A DNA stretch of 64,000 nt from Sepiola atlantica (GCA_963556195.1 OY744517.1:83605714-83669713), one strand, 5' to 3'; positions 44,970 to 56,422 are shown, counted from the first letter of the stretch. Translations and numbers: made by a program. Notes: generated by a model not told the origin, from the sequence alone.

Positions 44970-46312
44970 CAACTATTATAACTATTTATTATCTATTATT
45001 TATTATCTATTATCTATTATTTATTATTACTATTATCACTATTTATTATTTATTATCTATTATTTATTATCTATTATTTATTATCACTATTATCACTATT
45101 TATTATCTATTATTTATTATCTATTATTTATTATCACTATTATCGCCATTTATTATCTATTATTTATTATCTATTATTTATCATCTATTATTTATTATCT
45201 ATTATTTATTATTACTATTATGACTATTTATTATTTGTTATTTATTATCTATTATTTATTATTTATTATCACTATTATCACTATTTATTACTTATTATTT
45301 ATTATCACTATTATCGCTATTTATTATCTATAATTTATTATTTATTATCACTATTATTACTATTTATTATCTATTATTTATTATCGATTATTTATTATCA
45401 CTATTATCGCTATTTATTACCTATTATTTATTATCTATTATTTATTATTACTATTATGACTATTTCTTATTTATTATCTATTATTTATTATTTATTATCA
45501 CTATTATCACTATTTATTATCTATTATTTATTATCTATTATTTATTATCACTATTATCGCTATTTATTATCTATTATTTATTATCTATTATTTATTATTA
45601 CTATTATTACTATTTATTATTTGCTATTTATTATCTATTATCTATTATTTATTATCACTATTATCACTATTTATTACCTATTATTTATTATCTATCATTT
45701 ATTATCAATATTATCACTATTTATTATCTATTATTTATTATCTATTATTTATTATCACTATTATCGCTATTTATTATCTATTATTCATTATCTATTATTT
45801 ATTATCAATATTATCACTATTTATTATCTATTATTTATTATCACTATTATCGCTCTTTATTATCTATTATTTATTATCTATTATTTATTATCACTATTAT
45901 CACTATTTATTATCTATTATTTATTATCTATTATTTATTATCACTATTATCATTATTTTTATCTATTATTTATTATCTATTATTTATTATCACTATTTAT
46001 TATCTATTATTTATTATCTATTATTTATTATCAATAGTATCACTATTTATTATCTATTATTTATTATCACTATTTATTATCTATTATTTATTATTACTAT
46101 TATCACTATTTATTATCTATTATTTATTATCTATTATTTATTATTACTATTATCACTATTTATTATCTATTATTTATTATCTGTTATTTATTATTACTAT
46201 TATCACTATTTATTATCTATTATTTATTATCTATTATTTATTATTACTATTATCACTATTTATTATCTATTATTTATTATCTATTATTTATTATCACTAT
46301 TATCACTATTTA
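44970..46312. repeat. TTATTATC-type satellite, about 1.34 kb
   Basis: Built from TTATTATC, TATTATT and ACTATTATCACTATT words. Toward the right end a 50-bp period is clean for about four units (46070-46260); elsewhere the units are mixed. The Tyr/Leu/Ile-rich frames of 123-193 codons are artefacts. Confidence 0.96.
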
Positions 46313-46514
46313 TTCTACTTTGATTTTCTTTGAAAATTCATCAACTGTGACATATCTTTTAAGATATTATTTTTGTATACATAAAAATAATAAGTTTTCA
46401 GCAGACTTCTTTGTCACTATGTTTGTTCGTTTGTATGTTTGTTTGTTTGTGTACAGCCTAGCATCTACATCGCTTGAATATCAGTCATGGTCTAATGTGG
46501 AACTGGCTTAATTT

Positions 46515-46745
46515 GAGGATATCTGGGTCAAGGTCATGGAAAAATGAGTTACACTTTTGGCGATATCTTTAGTTCTGTTTAAATGTAGAAACTTGCTACT
46601 CAGCCCATATGAAGCCTCACATCTTATATGATCTTGACCCTCAGAAGTCATGTGACGGAATTTCAACTTCTGATTTGTCCAAATTTGATGTACCGATCTG
46701 ATGTAGTAACTACCGTACAAAATTTGAGCCTGATCACATAAATAG
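46515..46745 (+). repeat. Dispersed repeat, plus-strand copy
   Basis: Homologous to the minus strand of about 22430-22700 (see there). It ends TTTTTGAGTTATCAAC. Confidence 0.65.
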
Positions 46746-47044
46746 TTTTTGAGTTATCAACATTTCCATGGCTTCGAGAATATTTCATGCAATATGAAGA
46801 AGTAAGCCCCCATAAAACTTTGGCCCATCCTTACATCGTCAGGCAGAGGTATGCAGTCTCAGATCTGAGATATTATTTTATCATCTAAGTCACTCTTTCT
46901 CACTGTAGGACGAAACCATTTCAAGTGTTTAGGGGAAGGAAAAAAACAAATAGCCTCCCCCCACCCATCCACGCCGCCGTCTGAAATGAAAGAAATACAT
47001 TACTCTACTTCCATAATGAGACGTTTTCATACCTTTTTTTCCTT

Positions 47045-47110
47045 TCTAGAAAGAAAACGTATCAATCGGTATAGAAATACCGGTTGATACGTTTTTCTTT
47101 CTTTTTTTAA
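47045..47110. repeat. Short palindrome
   Basis: AAGAAAACGTATCAA(T/C)CGGTAT pairs with its complement around AGAA. The arms are about 25 bp. Confidence 0.85.
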
Positions 47111-47338
47111 ACTTTCCAGTTTGAGACGTTCTTTCTAATTTATTTTTTCAACTTCACAGATTAAGACGTTAATTTATAGGAATATGAATATGAATATTAG
47201 TGTAAACACTAACGAAGCATAATTTTTGTCCTGTCATTTTTGACGGAAGGTGTACTCGTATATACACAAATATATAGTTTTATATACAAATAAATACACA
47301 TTGGTCTTTATTAATATGCCACATCTTCATTAGTTGAT

Positions 47339-48178
47339 GTTGTGATCTTGAAGGGCCGACAATAAATAAGACAACACGGTGGTATATTTACAACAGTGTG
47401 TATTTACAGAAGTAGAGAATAGTATGTTGCAAAAAGACTGCTCTGAGCTTCATCGTAGGCTCCTTTATATATAGTGTCTGGACGAGTCCATATGTTGGAC
47501 AATGGCCTATGGGAATGGACATATCTGTTAGGAATCGTTGATTTGACTTGCGCGAATTAACGCGGGGCAGTCGAGTGCAGAGCAGGGCTTTTCTCACAGT
47601 CGGAGTTGGCAGACGTGACAAGATTACCGTGTGACGAGACCCCAGATCAAGGGTCAGTCTGCACTTGGAAAGTCTGTGACGTCACAGGCCCTTGCGTGGG
47701 AAACAGAGGCTCTGTGACGTCACTCGTTTTCGTGAGAAGCGAGTTTTCGTGAGTCTGATTCGGAAAGCGAACCGAGAGGATGTGCGATTCACAATGTAAA
47801 GATAAGGGATATTTCCTTTAGGGGAATGCAGACGCGATAAATCCTTTCCCCCTCTCTATGAATGGTTAAGAAACATTGTTAACTAACTACGATAATAAAG
47901 TAGGATTTGCTCTCTCTCTCTCTCCCTCTCTCTCGACGTGGTGAATGACTCCCAGTTGAAATAACAACGCTTGCAATAAAATGAATTAAATTTAAAAAGA
48001 AGAGTTTGTCTTCGAGTGCGTCATGGCTTTTGTTGCAGACAACGGATGGTGTGGTTCGGCAGGAAGGAAAGAAGATGGCGACGCTCTACACGACGAGTAT
48101 ACGAAACACGTACTGCCGCGGTCCATGCAACACATATAGTCACGAAATAGGGTAGATCACCGTAACACCATAACAGCT
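47339..48178 (+). mobile_element. Possible LTR or promoter-rich element
   Basis: A GC-richer block that begins TGTTGTG and ends CATAACA, the TG...CA style of LTRs. It holds two CRE-type TGACGTCA sites (about 47682 and 47715) in a short direct repeat (TCTGTGACGTCAC), a CT tract, and two AATAAA signals (about 47893 and 47976). No flanking duplication was found, so a solo LTR is not established. Confidence 0.4.
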
Positions 48179-48455
48179 ATACATATTTTCTTCCAGTAAC
48201 CAATCCATATTGATTTGAAATCAGTTATTTTCCTTTTTGAAATATAAGTTTATTCATTATGTCATTTAATGTTGATAACATGCCTTCATCTTTAGAACAG
48301 CTTATGGTATAAACATGACATTTTCAGGATTTGTATTCCTGCCCACAAAGATTACAATTTAAAATATAAAGTTCTAACACGTAATGCTGCCAGGTTCAAT
48401 ATTAATCCACACGCAGATGAATACAAAACACACTGAAAAGTACCTTTATTTAATA

Positions 48456-48490
48456 CTAGTGGTATTCACCCGGCATTGCCCGTGTGTGGA
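48456..48490 (-). mobile_element. Helitron 3' end, minus strand
   Basis: The minus strand reads CGGGCAATGCCGGG, then TGAATACCA and CTAG before T. The body would extend to higher coordinates; its 5' end was not found. Confidence 0.55.
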
Positions 48491-48782
48491 GATATATTGC
48501 TGATCGAAAGATCTTTTTTAGGAAAACTACTTTCAAATATAGTTATGTTTACAATTTTTTCCTTGAAAGAAAAGTAAAAAATAACATTTGTAATATGAGT
48601 TCAAGTAATAAAAAACTGACAGCGCGGCGGTGTTACTAAAAAATAAACTACGTTTGTTACAGGTAGCTGTAAAATGGCAAATGGTTTCAAGGAATCGAAA
48701 CGAATTCGGATTGTTTCATGAAAAACAGCGAATTATTTTAAATCTTAAAAAATCCCAATAAAAATAATTAGATAATAATCAA

Positions 48783-49015
48783 TATGCCCATTGATGTATG
48801 TTAGGGACAACCATTGTAATCTGTTCATGTATGTGTATGTATGAATGAATGAGAAATATGTGTCCTATTTGTATTGTTTCCTTAGGAAGAGTGCTTTCAT
48901 CATCTTTAGGGATGATGAATAAAGATGAAGAAACTACACCTGATTTATGTCCTCATTTCGGAGAAGTTGTCGTATATAGCAAGCAATGATATACAGTTTG
49001 TATTATAGTAAAATC
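48783..49015 (+). repeat. Dispersed 230-bp repeat, copy 1
   Basis: Contains TTGATGTATGTTAGGGAC, AACCATTGTAATCTG, TATGTGTCCTATTTGTATTG, CATCATCTTTAGGGATGATG, GGAGAAGTTGTCGTATATAGC. Uninterrupted. Confidence 0.88.
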
Positions 49016-49744
49016 TTTAATACTTAAATTAGAAAAATATCTATGTATTCATTTACTTCCTAAAACGCCTAAGCCAAAGAAATTATTTAAAGCGAAAAAG
49101 CGAAACCAGTATGTTACCGTAATCAACTTAAAAATATTGCTCATGAAAGTGTTGGATATCTGTCAGAAACCTGACCTTGCTGATCTCAAAGTAAGTGAAA
49201 TAAAGCAACAAATTACATCCAGACAGAGATGCCACCTGTATAAGTGGTGAAATTATGTCCGGTGACTACAGCAAAAACAAAGAGGCCACTGGCATGAAAC
49301 GAAAAGAAATACATTCGTTTGATAAATAAACAATACACAACTGGAGGCATGACTACACGAAGTTGCATAGGCGACATGCCAGAAAAAGCGAGGCCAGATT
49401 AGGGTGCATAGGTAACATGCTGGGAGGAGTATGGCAGTTTGAGGATGTGCTGGTGTTTATTTAAGCCATCCAATTCTTGATCTAGATGAAAGCGACTGCA
49501 TAGAGAAAGCAAAGTTTTGTTCCCCATCAATACCTGTTTGGTCACTTCAAACGATTCTCACTCACTCTACTCATTCGTCGCAACTCAAATAAAAAATATA
49601 CCACTATATTTGCATACACAAGTGTTTGTCGTCTTTCTTTTAAGTACAGCAAATATATACTACAAAAATAGATTTTAACTGGAAGACTACAGTGACACAA
49701 TGGGTGAACCTCAGAAAATAGAATTATGATGTAATTAGATAGGT

Positions 49745-50420
49745 AGCAATATGTCCGTTGATGTATGTTTGAGATAACCATTGTAATCTGTTGTAATATG
49801 TGCATGTATAAATGAATGAGTGTTAAATAATGATGCTGACGGTTATGATGATCATGATGATGATGATGTTAGCAGGAGAAGCGGAAGTCTCGTTGTCACT
49901 TCCGTTGTGACGATATCCGGTCTCTTGCTTTCCAGAATTTGGTGCGTGTAGACGCATGTTAGCGATCTCCGGTTGGGACGTCAGTGGTGGCGTTAGGCAT
50001 GAATTAAAGAAGAAGTTAATGTACATATTGCGGTGATTCTCTCTCACTCCCCCCTCCGTGCCAGCCAACTCAAGACTTGTGTTGTGTTAAATAAATATTT
50101 GGAAACTCAAAAACCGCCTTTGGTTGTGTTGTGCTTTAAGATGACTGCAGCGTGCGACCATTACGATGAACGGCATGCGACCAGCCAGATCGAAGTTGAT
50201 ACACCAGGTAAGTGAGAACTGCCACGACCCATGACGGGACGGCTATACAACATGAGTAATATGTGTCCTATTTGTATTGTATCCTTAGGAAGCCTGTTTC
50301 CATCATCTTTAGGGATGATAATTAAAAGATGAAGAAACTACACCTGATTTATGTCCTCATTCCGGAGAAGTTGTCGTATATAGCTAGCAATGATATACAG
50401 TTTGTATTGTAGGAAAAGCT
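49745..50420 (+). repeat. Dispersed 230-bp repeat, copy 2, split by an LTR
   Basis: The left part 49745-49820 and the right part 50253-50420 join at ATGAG to give the same sequence as copies 1 and 3. The solo LTR lies between. Confidence 0.88.
49821..50252 (+). mobile_element. Solo LTR, 432 bp
   Basis: It begins TGTTAAATAATG and ends CTATACAACA (short terminal inverted repeat TGTT/AACA), flanked by TGAG on both sides (49817-49820 and 50253-50256). An AATAAA signal lies at about 50089. The insertion interrupts a dispersed repeat whose intact copies show the empty site. A 4-bp duplication suits Gypsy- or BEL-type integration; the superfamily is not determined. Confidence 0.82.
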
Positions 50421-50519
50421 TCTTTCAACTATATTAGGGGGCAAAACAGGAGGAGGGGGGCAGTAAAAACAAAGAAAGTAACATGGTGTAATATGAGTAT
50501 AGTGAAAAAGTATATAATC

Positions 50520-50563
50520 GTGATTTTCATTCAATCCCGAGCAACGTCGGGTCTTCCTGCTAG
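50520..50563 (+). mobile_element. Helitron 3' end, plus strand
   Basis: Hairpin CCCGAGCAACGTCGGG, then TCTTCCTG and CTAG (50560-50563) before T. It may end an element whose body lies to the left; the 5' end was not found. Confidence 0.55.
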
Positions 50564-50989
50564 TTAGTTAAAAAGACAAAATGTGGAAACTTGGTTATAT
50601 TTTCCCACAATGACGCATGATATCACATATTCATATATTTCTAATATCGGAAATGTATTTCTGACAATATACAGTATGTTATATATAAAGCTGTTTTTTT
50701 TCTTTTTTAATGCTATTTTTTGTGCATATAATATTACTAAACAAGCGATTATTTAGTCCGTGGGGCTGGAAATAAACAAAATGTATTACAGAGTGAAAAA
50801 TGAGACTCGTACAGGTATAGTATAATACATTTCAGCATAATGTATCATGTTTTTATTGTCACGTCTAATTTTTCACTTTGTGGTATTCTTTGCTTATTCC
50901 CAGCCTTGCAGACTAAATAATCGCTTGTTTAGTAATATTATCCGTGCAAAAAATATCATAAGCTTAATACATAATATACTCTATATTGA

Positions 50990-51220
50990 TGTATTTACTA
51001 GATGAGTATCAACATGACCATTGATGTATGTTAAGGACAACCATTGTAATCAGTTGTAATATGTCCTGTATGAATAAATGAGTAATATGTGTCTTATTTG
51101 TATTGTTTCCTTATGAAGTCTGCTTTCATCATCTTTAGGGATGGTGAATAAAAAATGAAGAAACTGCACTTGTCTTATGTCCTCATTCCTGGAGAAGTTA
51201 TCGTACATCGCTAATAATTA
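50990..51220 (+). repeat. Dispersed 230-bp repeat, copy 3
   Basis: Same words as copy 1, with more substitutions. ATGAGTAATATGTGTC near 51080 shows the unoccupied LTR site. Confidence 0.85.
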
Positions 51221-51594
51221 TTTAAATGTTTAAACCCTTTTCTTAAATAAATTCTTCTTTGATATATTTTTTGTTTAATGATGCTTAGTTGTTTATTGGT
51301 GCTTAACGACCTTTCAACCATTAGAAGGTCAATTTTATTTAATGAAACGAAGAAAACATATTAAAAAATGAATTTTGTTCCTTACATTCTAATATATCTA
51401 AGTTATTTTATGGACCTAGCGACCACAAATGGAAGCAAAGGGGAATTTCAATAGTGCTTTTAGATTCCTTGAAAAATGTAACCCTTATTGAAATTTATTT
51501 GAACGTTCTAACGTTAATATATCGATTTCTATAACACACAAAAAACAAAAACATATATAGATTATCATAGACACGAACAAACATCTATTATTAT

Positions 51595-52200
51595 ATGAAA
51601 ATGTGAGTTAATGAACGTTTGTTTCTCTAAGACTTATTTCCATTATTTTTTAATAACACAAAATACATGATAAAATATAGCTTAGTGCTAGGATTGAGTT
51701 ATGTTTGAAACAAGTTCCGTTTCAATTGTTCTAATTAGTCATAATTTATAATGAACTGAACAAATCACCCATTTCTCTGTTAGCTACCTATGTATTTTTC
51801 TAGCCCTTTTCACCGTATGTTGATTCAACCACTCTCTAATATTTATTTACTCCTTCGCTAGGAGTTAGGCACAAGGCCAGTTTTATCTTACTCCCACAAG
51901 TAAGATGTGACCACAGCTTGGGTCGAGTAAGTGGGGTTAAAAGCCAGCGCTCGAGAGGTGAGCACTCTGGCCATTTAAAAATTGCCTGGGCAGCCCCGTC
52001 GGCATTCCCCGGTAGGGGCGCCTCAGACAGTAAGCAATAAACTTACTCCTCCCCAAAGAGGGGAGGCGAAGCCTGGGAGGGTGGACCTCCTAGAACTGCA
52101 CAGGACAGGCGTGCAGTATCCATCGGAACAGATACTACACTTTGATCACTCTCTAATATTTCTTGATGTCTCACTGAGCATTTACAGAAAGAGTGACTCA
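51595..52200 (+). repeat. Dispersed repeat, copy occupied by SINE
   Basis: Homologous to 21040-21325, interrupted by the SINE at 51845-52146. Confidence 0.8.
51845..52146 (-). mobile_element. U2 snRNA-headed SINE, copy 1
   Basis: The 15-bp target duplication CACTCTCTAATATTT lies at 51830-51844 and 52147-52161. On the minus strand the head reads AAAGTGTAGTATCTGTTC, the U2 segment after the branch-point-pairing region. The body then holds the core shared with 4563-4710 and the tail is near TTACTTGTGGGAGTAAG. The first 10-15 bases of U2 are missing here. Confidence 0.85.
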
Positions 52201-52389
52201 CCTTTCTCAGCGGAGCCATGTAATTTACATATGTGCGTTGGTACTCACCACAAAGTCGTATCTAATTAGAAAGCTAAATTATAAACCACTTTACTTATAA
52301 TGATAATAAATAATAATCATAAAAACTGCAAGAAATTTCATAGACTGCCCCCCCCCCCAAGAAAAAAACAAAACAAACAAACAAAAATC

Positions 52390-52752
52390 AACAACTTGAT
52401 GACACCAGCCTCGGTTGATATCACACAAAATAGTCATGAAGGGTCAAGGAGGATGGAAAGACCGAGGAGGGATAGCACTAACCAGATCTTCACTTGAAAA
52501 GTACGGAGACAACTGGGACCTTGGAGAGGCTTATAGCTACTTAAATACCAGAGACGAACAATGGTCAGTATCAGCGAGAAATCAATTCTGGGTGGCTGGT
52601 GCGATAACGCAAAGTCATTGGCAATGGTTATTGAAAGATGTGGAGAATACTCAGAATCTGGAGAGACTTGTTGTCATTCAGACTTCAGGCCACACCACAT
52701 GTTTTTGTGAGTGAGCAATCACTGATGATGACCTGTGTGAGGACTCCAAGTA

Positions 52753-52807
<55 letters not shown>

Positions 52808-52950
52808 GTGACAACAAGTCTCCTCAGCATACTGGAGGCCTGAGGAGACTTGTTGTCACTCAGACTCCAGGGAATACTACAGGTTGTCGGCAGTGGGTGA
52901 CCACTGACGATGACCAGTGTGATAACTCCTAGTGAGTAAATAATAATACA
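52390..52950 (+). repeat. LINE-associated DNA with a duplicated segment
   Basis: GAGACTTGTTGTCA(T/C)TCAGACT(T/C)CAG occurs near 52665 and again near 52838, each followed by a similar GTGA(C/G)..ATCACTGA(T/C)GATGACC phrase. An (AAT)n run (52756-52806) lies between. It probably belongs to the LINE tail that follows. The frame at 52415-52714 is not recognised. Confidence 0.6.
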
Positions 52951-53260
52951 AACTGACAAGGTTCTTGAGCATTCTAAACCCGACTTAGTCTTTCTGAACA
53001 AAAACAAGAGAACTTGCTTAATCATTGATATAGCCTGCCCCTTCGATACCAGAGTGCAGGAGAAAGAATACGAAACAATAAATAAATATCAAGATCTAAA
53101 ATGGGAATTAGTTAGAATATGGAAGTGTAAAGAAGTAAAGGTGATCCCCGTTGTAATTGGAGCGCTTGGAACCATAACGAAAAGCCACCATAAATGGCTT
53201 AAACAAATTGACGAGACAATTTCTTTTCCAATTCTGCAAAAGGAACGGCAAAAGTGTTAA
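52951..53260 (+). pseudogene. LINE ORF2 C-terminal fragment
   Basis: The frame reads TDKVLEHSKPDLVFL, then IDIACPFDTRVQEKE, KYQDLKWELVRIWK and VIPVVIGALGTITK, the conserved C-terminal block of a LINE polyprotein. It stops at TAA 53258-53260, and (AAC)n(AAT)n follows at 53357-53403, a usual 3' end of such elements. A 5'-truncated copy. Confidence 0.8.
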
Positions 53261-53340
53261 GGTACAGCGTGAATATCTAAAGTCAAGGGAATTGACTTGA
53301 TGTTCAAAAAAACAAAACTTCAACTAAAAACATCCAAAAG

Positions 53341-54449
53341 TTGAGACTACTATGAATAATAATAACAACAACAACAACAACAACAACAATAATAATAATA
53401 ATAAGGATAATATGGAATTAAAGAGACTAATTTTTAATTTTGCAAGAAGAATGTCTCATCAGATATGCCACACATTATGAATTTCCGATTGAAATCAAAG
53501 TAGAATAAATAGTCATAGTTGTTGTGACCCAACGGGTAATGGGTACATCTATTGTATTCGTATACGTTGTATTAACAAACACAGATATATTCAACCGTAT
53601 TAGTTTTTGATAAATTTTAGAAGTTGTCTTTACCAAAAAGGAGCATCTTTGAATTAATAGTTTCATTCGAATTCGGATCAGGTGATAAAAACCTCTGCTT
53701 TCCTTTATTTACGACTAACGAAAAATAAAATATTGATCAGGAGTAAATATAAAAATCGTAGAAATCGATTGAAAATAAACATTTTCTTTTAACAAAACAA
53801 ACCAGTATTTGCCTTATATGACTAACGAAAAATAAAATATTGATCAGGATTAAATATAAAAATCGTAGAAATCGATTGAAAATAAACCTTTTCTTTTAAC
53901 AAAACAAACCAGTATTCGCCTTATATGACTAACAAAACAGACATTTTCATGTAGCTTGTGGAAAAAAAATCTATTGCTGCAAAAATAATATCTTACAACA
54001 GAAAAAACAAATAAAATCAGTAAGAATCTTACTCTTGTCTTCATAAAGTCAACAACTTTTCGATGCAGCCAAGAAAACAGCATTTCTATGTGGTTATTAA
54101 AAAAATATATTTCCTAATAATATGCTCAAATGTCCCCTTTGAGAATCAATAATCTGCTGCATGGTAGTATACACTTTCCGTCCTATAATTATCAAGTCCT
54201 TAACATGAGTTTGAGAGTCAATAAGTTGATGTATTCCATAAGTCATTAATCTGTCATACCAATATTTCTTTCTTCATTAGATGGATTGCTGCGTCTCTGC
54301 CAAACAATCAGTAAATGCCTCAGACTTTGACTAAGCAAAAAGAAGAAAAAAATAACATGCACTCAAAAACAAATAAATAAAAGTGAAAAGTCTTTATACA
54401 CAGGCTTTAATAACAGATAATTTGGCATGGCTTCTTTTACACATACACT
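53341..54449. other. Spacer with one tandem duplication
   Basis: (AAC)n(AAT)n at 53357-53403. A 107-bp direct duplication lies at about 53713-53935 (ACTAACGAAAAATAAAATAT, then AAAAATCGTAGAAATCG). Nothing else is supported. Confidence 0.7.

Positions 54450-54503
<54 letters not shown>
54450..54503. repeat. (CA)n(TA)n microsatellite
   Basis: Short CA run, then about 20 TA units; tail of the minus-strand SINE at 54505. Confidence 0.95.
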
Positions 54504-54504
<1 letters not shown>

Positions 54505-54508
<4 letters not shown>

Positions 54509-54615
54509 TAATTTTATACGTGTTTCTGGCTTACAGCCGTCATCAGCATGGCTAACCATCGATATTGATGTCTATAGTCCAGCGTCTGTACCTCTGGACC
54601 AAAACGCTTGTCTAG
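54505..54615 (-). mobile_element. tRNA-derived SINE, second copy
   Basis: Homologous to 41327-41465: the minus strand has TTTTGGTCCAGAGGTACAG (box A region), GGACTATAGACATCAATATC and the core at 54522-54546. Box B is damaged (GGTTAGCC in place of GGTTCAATCC). Confidence 0.7.
54522..54546 (-). ncRNA. Hammerhead-like core in SINE
   Basis: Minus strand: CTGATGA, one C, a 4-bp hairpin (GGCT, loop GTA, AGCC), one A, then GAAACACG. Compared with 41369 both stem strands changed (GACT/AGTC to GGCT/AGCC), a compensatory change that keeps the stem. Confidence 0.55.
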
Positions 54616-55065
54616 AAATATGTACGATTTTTATCACCTAAATATTTAATGTATTTTTATGTAATTATGTAATTATTTTTATTGGCGATTCGTTGTTTTT
54701 TTTGCTTACTATTATTTCGATTGTCTCACTTCCTAAGTGATTAAGATGCAGGAAATTGCATTATTAGTCGCCCTTAACTTTATAGCACGCATTTTTCGTT
54801 AATATATATATATTTATTAATTTTATACGTACATAAAAGTAATCTATGGACACGTGTTTCCATAAGTTAGCCATGCTGATGACGGCTGTAAGCCAGAAAC
54901 ACGTGTCGATGTACGCATAAAATTAATAAAAATATATATATTAACGAAAAATACGTCCTATAAGGGCGACTAATAATGCAATTTTCTGCATCTTAATCAC
55001 TTAGGAAGTAAGACAATCGAAATAATAGTAAGCAAAAAAAACAACGAACGCTGCAATCACCAATA
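54600..55065. repeat. Inverted repeat of the SINE-linked unit
   Basis: 54690-54830 and 54920-55065 are reverse complements containing GCTTACTATTATTTCGATTG, CACTTCCTAAGTGATTAAGA and ATTATTAGTCGCCCTTA. The same unit occurs once at 41466-41747. Confidence 0.9.
54876..54900 (+). ncRNA. Hammerhead-like core, inverted copy
   Basis: Same core as 54522-54546 on the plus strand, with GAAA followed by CACGTGTC. A short ATATATATA lies about 40 bp downstream. Confidence 0.5.
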
Positions 55066-55079
55066 AAAATACACACATA

Positions 55080-55084
55080 AAAAT

Positions 55085-55152
<68 letters not shown>
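55080..55152. repeat. (CA)n(TA)n microsatellite
   Basis: Short CA run and about 27 TA units. Confidence 0.95.
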
Positions 55153-55154
<2 letters not shown>

Positions 55155-55872
55155 ATATATAAGTATATTTTCATATATATCTATATATCTCTATCTGCAT
55201 GATAAAGTAAAGTCGATTTTTCCGGCTTACATTTAGCTAAATAACAAAAACCTACATATGCTAATCTGTTCCGCCATTCAAATAGGCTAAATCCTTATGC
55301 TTGTTTCATAAACTATGCTCTCATTTTATCTTCTTTCAATATTTATTATATTTCATCTAGATTACCTGCTTCAACCAAATAAGCATCCAAAAAAAGAAGG
55401 TGGCTGCAATTGTTACTCGCTGCAAATTATCTACTCTAACCACTACCTGTAACACCAGTGCTTAATTTTTCATGGAATAATAATGGCATTAACACTGCCT
55501 GTGTTTCATTTTTCACGATATTATTCTCCTGTTTTCTACTGGACATTTTCAATCGAAATAATGACTGCTCCCAGTTTTATGGAATATAAGAATAGTGGTT
55601 TCATAATTCTTATGGAACGGTTAACATCTGCATGCCTGCAAAAAAAAATGTCTGGTAAGACATTTTCTAAACTCATTTCTTACTTCTCTTCATTGAATTA
55701 CTTAGTTTTTTTTATTAACATCTGTTTATGGTATGGTAAGCTTCACGAATATTTTTTGTCACATTTACTTTTTTGTGCTGTGGTTATTATTAGTAATAAT
55801 CGTAGTAGAATGGGATCTTATGTCATTTTTTAGATGAGGATTGATATTTGCTTATTATTTGTGCTATTTTGT
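55153..55872. other. Spacer
   Basis: The 116-codon plus-strand frame at 55483-55833 has hydrophobic stretches but no recognisable domain and biased AT-rich codons. I do not call it a gene. Confidence 0.4.
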
Positions 55873-56215
55873 TTGATTAAGATAGGATTTAGTAATGTTT
55901 TTTATATGAAGATAAAAAATAATTGTTGTAAAAAAATTTTTTGTTAATAAGTAAATAAAAAAGAGTTATCGAAGTTTGAAGTAGGGGCTAGGCTCCCTAC
56001 TGTAAAGTTTTGAATAGTTAAATGTTAAAATAAATATTGTTAAATAAAACAATATTTATTTTAACATTTAACTATTCAAAACTTTACAGTAGGGAGCCTA
56101 GCCCCTACTTCAAACTTCGATAACTCTTTTTTATTTACTTATTAATAAAAAATTTTTTACAACAATTATTTTTTTATCTTCATATAAAAAACATTACTAA
56201 ATCCTATCTTAATCA
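55873..56215. repeat. Near-perfect palindrome, 343 bp
   Basis: The left arm (55873-56038) and right arm (56049-56215) are complementary with very few mismatches, around a 10-base loop TTAAATAAAA. The arms begin TGATTAAGATAGGATTTAG and end AAATAAATATTG. There is no microsatellite at its edges, unlike most inverted repeats here. Confidence 0.95.
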
Positions 56216-56289
56216 CCTGAATTACGTACATGAAATTGTTTTTTTTTTCTAATTTATTTTTCAGAATTGATAATCTAATATCTATTTTT

Positions 56290-56343
56290 TAAAAGTTAAA
56301 TCATTCTTTCATATTTATCTCGGGAAACACCGGAACCTGCTAG
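56290..56343 (+). mobile_element. Possible Helitron 3' end
   Basis: CTCGGGAAACACCGG, then AACCTG and CTAG (56340-56343) before T. The hairpin is shorter and less perfect than the others. Confidence 0.4.
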
Positions 56344-56393
56344 TTTAAGTATGATATTTTATTTATACAATATTTACTGTGGCCTGAGGAAGC

Positions 56394-56422
56394 TGGAATT
56401 TGAATAAAGTCATAGCTGAAAC
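56394..56422 (+). ncRNA. Hammerhead-like motif
   Basis: CTGAGGA, then AGCT ... AGCT enclosing a 14-base loop, then GAAACATG. No (TA)n tract follows; an AATAAA lies about 35 bp downstream. Confidence 0.35.

Noticed and set aside
44840..46037. Plus-strand frames of 123-193 codons rich in Tyr, Leu and Ile
   Set aside because: They are translations of the TTATTATC satellite.
48890..48925. CATCATCTTTAGGGATGATG as a hammerhead-like motif
   Set aside because: It is a simple short palindrome within a dispersed repeat; the CTGANGA core is absent.
53526..53556. GACCCAACGGGTAATGGG as a Helitron 3' end
   Set aside because: It resembles the hairpin at 26.7 kb but lacks CTRR at the expected place.
55483..55833. 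116-codon frame as a membrane-protein gene
   Set aside because: No recognisable domain, AT-biased composition, and no support from splice or regulatory context.
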